Below, piece by piece: positions 59,564 to 64,000 of a stretch of 64,000 nucleotides of DNA. Source of the stretch: Sophora flavescens (lineage: Eukaryota > Streptophyta > Magnoliopsida > Fabales > Fabaceae); contig JAUPTC010000210.1 in the NCBI GenBank assembly GCA_030762895.1, positions 1-64,000 on the forward strand, in the 5' to 3' direction. The position numbers were made by a program, and so were the translations under genes. Below the pieces are notes generated by a model. That model worked only from the letters and a program-made list of their open reading frames with translations, did not search any database and was not told the DNA's origin. Position 1 is the first letter of the stretch; every line of letters starts with the position of its first letter.

Positions 59564-60240
59564 GATTAACTAAGAGCTTTGCCTCTTTTTATGAATATGA
59601 TTGGGCTTTAACGTGGGCCGTGTGGAGGAGAAAGGGAGGGGAGGCGGGTGTGGGCACAAGAAAGGAGGTGAAGAGAGGAGGGCGTGTCCGGTACCAATGT
59701 GGAAGAGATGGCTTGGTATGTCAGCGGTGCTCTGTAAGAGAAAAGGAGGAGATGAAGAAATTTTCATGGTAAAATTGTCAATTCACATACTAAATTGAGA
59801 TGTGTGGAAGTGGATGGCAAAATGTAAAGTGCGGTAGCAGCTCCAATCATTAAATATCAATGGGCTTTTGAAGTTTGTTTGGCTGAATAGAGGAAAAAGG
59901 AAAAGTGAAAACTAAAAGGCAACGACTACATACACCTCTACATTTGCTCGTCCACCCCCAAACTTTTAATTTTGGAGCATAAAATAACTTTTGTCCTTGT
60001 GAGTTACCAAACAATTGATTACGGGAATATAATTTTTCAAGAATTTCACCCACCTTCCGGATTATACTTTTTCGAGTTTTTGAGCTTCCAGCAATTAATT
60101 GCCATAATACTTCATGTTGTTGTTCGACAACTAATTGCCAGAAACACAAACTTGAAAAAAAATATAATCCTGCAATTAGTTGCTGGAGGTAACAATTATA
60201 TATTTTGGCAGCCAATTGCTCGGATTATATTTTTTTTTTA
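59564..60240. other. Spacer with repeated CAATTAATTGCC-type motifs
   Basis: No gene recognised. CCAGCAATTAATTGCC, CAACTAATTGCCAG and GCAATTAGTTGCTGG occur at 60088-60190 in both orientations and may be part of a small foldback element. Confidence 0.4.
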
Positions 60241-60530
60241 AGTCCGCATATTTTTAAGCAAGGTTGATTGGAATCAATGGCGGGTTTAAAGTTTAAACCC
60301 TCGAATCCTAATAATGGTACATTGGTTTGAGACGGCTTGATACATGAAAAAAGCCTGTGTATTTCTTCTCTCATGTAAAGATGCATTATTGTGTTTCTGC
60401 AGTGATTCCTGGTTGTCACTTTGGAAGAAGGAGCCAATTGTTGCTGGACAAACTTTTGAATCTATTCACCGACTTGAATTAGCATATGTTGATTTGAAGC
60501 CAAATGTGACATCAACTTAATAAAAAATTA
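60241..60530. repeat. Dispersed repeat, second copy
   Basis: Matches 34057-34345 in the same orientation over about 290 bp. It ends just before CACTA transposase coding. Confidence 0.8.
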
Positions 60531-60539
60531 TTACGTAAT

Positions 60540-63500
60540 TTGGAACCTACATGGTGAGAAACATGTACCGTAGACTTCTAGACATGAAGATCTTGTGCAA
60601 GAGACATTTCATTCTCGAAAATCCAATGGAAACTATGATCAATGATGCATTTGGGCACTATAAGAAACAACCCACTAATATAGATGAATCACAACCACCG
60701 GTACCAATGAAATATTAAATGAGGGGCCAAGGAGGATCATGGTGATTTTTATGAGAGTTCCTCAATGAGTAAATCGACATTGTATGAAGGAGCAAGTACA
60801 CAAAACCAGAATTTTTAATCAAATTATATCATATAAAGGTTTTATGTGGATTAAGTGACAAGGCAATGACTAGGCTTTTTGACCAAACTGGTTCCTTTTA
60901 GAAACTATTTACCATTTAAGGTTATTCTCAAACTATTTCTGTTTCGGATCGTTTTGAACACGTGGCATATTTTATTTTTTTTTCAACTCGCCAGCCAATA
61001 AGGCGCCACCCATTTTAAAAACGCAAAAGGGGAGGCGCCACCGCAATACGCGCCTTCCTGCAGGGTACCTCTCCCCGTAGTTTTCATGTGGCCTTTGGGG
61101 GTCCAACCAAAAATTGGCGCCTCTGTAACTTTAAAAGGAACAACGCTACAATTTTAAAGGAACAACGCAAAAAAAAAAAATTATACTATAAGTATAGGGA
61201 GTAACGATGATATTAATGATAAAGTATCTATTTAAAAACAATAAAAGTAATAAAAAGAACTCCGTAATAATGAGTAGCAAATAATATCGCAGAGACATAA
61301 AAAAATAATAGCAATAATAATTTACACCAAAAAGCATTCGTTGCCTTCTTCCCACGAGAGGAAGCTTTTTACCCAAGGCTCACACCCATCTCCCAAGAAA
61401 TCGTAGTTGTCACCTCACTTCCCAAACAAGGCATTCTCTCTCTGTGTCTACCTCAATTTAAATTTAAATTTGGGTTTGTAGTTTCTTATGGAAGGAAGGA
61501 TAATAAATATATTTTTGGGATATTAATTATATATATTATATGATGATGGATAATTTTAAGTATTAAAATATATGTGATGAGAGAAAAAATAATAAATAAA
61601 TATATATATATATATATAACATAATATTGTACATAAAAAATATGTCTATTTATCATTACTCATTTTGAACGTAGAATTATAATTCGAGACGTAGAGCTAG
61701 TCTTCAAGGTTATAAAAGTACATAAAACGTCATATCAACTCCACACATGTAGCAAGATCGCATAAACATGCACGCTACACATGATCCATCATAAAAGCCT
61801 TTGAATTTTGTTAAACATGAGTGGTTGAGTTTGTCTTTATTTACCTGTCATTATGTGAGATTTTGCTAACACACCCACATGCAAGCACATGCATGGTGCG
61901 TAGCCTGCCACATTTCTTGTTTGCAGAGTCCGTTGCACAGGGATTATTTATCACATTACCGCTTTTAAGCTTAATTTTCATTTTCGGACAAACCCATCTT
62001 CTTAATTTCACTCCGAGATTTTCTCGCAATGCTCTCACCGGGTTCCATTATGTTAAGATGACGAAGGAGAATTTCCCTTAAAATTTTAAACTAATAACAA
62101 GCAAACCAGTAAAACAAGAATATGTGAATTAATTTTCTCGGCATTTGTACCATCCAAGTATGTGAATTAATTTTGCAAATAAATTGAATGAAAGTATAAT
62201 TAGATAATTATAAAATGATAGTAGCAAATTATATTTAAACTTAAATGAATTCAATTAAAAATTCCAAATAAGAACCAGGACTTGTGTATTGATAAAATAT
62301 TGTATCACACTGAATTTTGATCAGAGATACCCGAGAAAGTCCGATCCAAATAAATTTTTTTACTACTGTAATAATTGATGAATATTTATTGGTGTAAATT
62401 GCTATTGTTATTATTTTTTTTATGTCTCCTGCGATATTATTTGCTACTCATTAATACGAGATTTTTTTATTTTGCCTCTTGTTGTTTTAAATAGATACTT
62501 TATCGTTAATGTCATCAAGTTACTCCCTATACTTATAGTATAATTTTTTTTGCAAATATTGTTCCTTTAAAATTGTAGCGTTGTTCCTTTAAAATTGCAA
62601 AGGCTCAATTTTGGGCCCCACAGCGGGCACGTGGTACATCGCAGGGGGAGGTAACACTCGCGAGGGGAAGGCGCCATTTGCGAAGGCGCCTCCCCTTTGC
62701 CTTTTTTAAATGGGTGGCGCCATCTGCCATGGCTCCTTTGACCACGATTGAAAAATAAAATATGTCACGTGTCAAAACGATTTCCCATTGGTGGATAGTT
62801 TGGTATAACCCTAATTCTGGTAAATAGTTTCTAAAGGAACCTAGTTTGGTCAAAAGCCCAATGACTATGATATTGGATTTATTGAGAGATGCATTTGACA
62901 AGCGAAGATACCTCCTTCTTTTTAGTGAGGCCAAGAAAATCATCAACAAACTTGGTCTTAACTATACCAAGATACATGCATGTCCAAATGATTGTATGTT
63001 ATATGTGGGAGATGATGACAAAACTTGCAAACTTGCAAACATCGTGGAACATGCAGATGGAACCCCAAAGAAGAAGAAAAGCAAGCTGCAAAGGTTTTGC
63101 ATTACTTCCATTGAAATCAAGATTGCAAAGATTGTTCATGTCTTGTAAGATCATGGAGCACAGAGATGGCATGCTTTGAGAATAATAAGGATGGGTTGAT
63201 AAGGCATCCACGAGATGGTGAGGCATGGAAGACATTTGATTTAATTCATCCCGAATTTGCTTCGGATCCCCGAAATGTTCGGCTGGTCCTCGCCCATCGA
63301 TGGTTTTGACCCTTTCGGACGATGAGTTCTTCTTTAGCATTTGTCCTGCGTTCTTGGTTCCATACAATTTTCTCCTGATATGTAAGTGAAGCACACTTGT
63401 TCATCCTATCGGATGATCATTCCGTATGCGATGCCAGGGAATAATATAGATGTGTACTTGCAACCCCTTGTAAAGGAGTTAAATGAGCTATGGATCACGT

Positions 63501-64000
63501 TGTGGTCACCGTTGCGCATCAATAAATGAAACTTCTAGAATGCGGGCAGGTATTACGTGGACAATTAGTGACTTTCCGGCCTAGGTAATCTATCCGGCAG
63601 AACACACATACAGGTTTTGCTCTGCCCAACTTATAACTTTGACGCAGACCTTGTCGTCCTTCTCATAGTAAAAGTGGTGTTTTATGGTTCATCATCGTTT
63701 TTTGAGTAGAAATCCAAATTTAGATTGAGTCGTGTTCGCTGATGGGAGCACGAGGAGAGCGAAATCCACAAAATTATCAGGATCCGACATTTTGAGGCAA
63801 GTGGAAAATCTTAATGTTACATTCGGGAGAGGAGCAATGCTTCGTCGCGGGAAAAAGATCCAGACACAAAACAACTAAACAATGGAATAAAAGAAGCATA
63901 TTCTTTGAACTTCTATATTGGGGAGTATAATTTGTTGCGTCACAATCTTGATTTTATGCATATTGATAAAAATGTATGTGATAATATCATGTATACTTTG
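60540..64000 (+). pseudogene. Second CACTA TNP2-type transposase, plus strand, split by a Mutator-like insertion and cut by the window end
   Basis: The N-terminal part (60540-60872) has MINDAFGHYKKQPTN near 60640 and LYEGASTQNQNF near 60780-60815. After the insertion (60873-62858) the core resumes: MILDLLRDAFDKRRY at about 62872, then EAKKIINKLGLNYTKIHACPNDCMLY at about 62930-63005. DPRNVRLVLA lies near 63265, PGNNIDVYLQPLVKELNELW at about 63435-63495, and RSIFFELLYW near 63890, leading to HNLDFMHIDKNVCDNIMYTL at the window end. These blocks match the TNP2 order seen at 20421-17178 but are too different to be the same family copy. Multiple stops and frame changes show decay. The terminal inverted repeats are outside the window or lost. 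Confidence 0.88.
60873..62858. mobile_element. Long-TIR Mutator-like element (family M, copy 2), 1986 bp
   Basis: The left end GGCTTTTTGACC and the inverted right end (GGTCAAAAGCC) are flanked by an exact 9-bp duplication, CAATGACTA, at 60864-60872 and 62859-62867. The arms of about 460-510 bp are inverted copies, containing GC-rich GGCGCC modules and then one copy each of the ~248-bp repeat in opposite orientation. The central part, 61330-62345, is unrelated and could be captured DNA, though no known protein was recognised in it. A (TA)n run lies at 61603-61617. The element interrupts the plus-strand CACTA transposase coding, so it is younger than that element. Confidence 0.88.

Noticed and set aside
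61821..62081. 86-codon open frame in the centre of the second Mutator-like element
   Set aside because: No recognisable domain and no other coding signal. Mentioned only as possible captured DNA.
62605..62949. 114-codon open frame (-) across the right end of the second Mutator-like element
   Set aside because: It crosses from the terminal inverted repeat into CACTA transposase coding on the opposite strand, so it is a shadow.

Overview
The window looks like nuclear DNA of a flowering plant. It has intron-containing protein coding, tRNA-primed LTR retrotransposons, CACTA and Mutator-type DNA transposons, MITEs and a tRNA-derived SINE. The roughly 17.7-kb Ogre/Tat-type Ty3/gypsy element, with a tRNA-Arg primer site, an extra ORF upstream of gag and a tandem-repeat 3' UTR, points to a legume (Fabaceae). 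This placement is an inference. Only one ordinary host gene is supported: a TPR plus DnaJ-domain protein at 29107-31891 (+), in three exons. About three quarters of the window is transposable elements, most of them decayed by frameshifts and stops.

Layout. 1-7668 is a Ty3/gypsy element with very long (4.5 kb) LTRs and a coding-poor 2.1-kb interior, nested in the gag region of a second gypsy element (7669-11196). That second element's 3' LTR carries repeated palindromes and a 35-bp tandem array. 11197-12823 is unassigned. 12824-22784 is a structurally complete CACTA transposon with CACTA ends, a GTG target duplication and subterminal repeats. Both its genes lie on the minus strand: a TNP2-type transposase and a TNP1/TNPA protein with a Ulp1-type protease end. 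An LTR-like fragment sits inside it. 22937-26101 is a cluster of small elements: palindromic MITEs, a Mutator-type foldback MITE with 9-bp duplications, and a SINE with 13-bp duplications. 26102-32100 is the gene neighbourhood, with another MITE about 190 bp upstream of the TATA box. 32100-36457 is mostly non-coding, with one MITE, a dispersed repeat and a local duplication.

36794-54545 is the Ogre/Tat element: LTR, tRNA-Arg PBS, ORF1, gag, protease, probable intron, RT, RNase H, integrase, 3' UTR satellite-like array, PPT, LTR. It is flanked by direct repeats of about 335 bp instead of the usual 5 bp. 55220-59555 and 60873-62858 are two relatives of one long-TIR Mutator-like family whose arms carry copies of a ~248-bp repeat. 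The second interrupts a plus-strand CACTA TNP2 pseudogene (60540-64000) and has a clean 9-bp target duplication.

Related repeat copies differ by many 1-2 base indels, and the host gene has one apparent frameshift. Real decay and assembly error cannot be separated from this sequence alone. Boundaries given for elements were set by eye from terminal motifs and target duplications.
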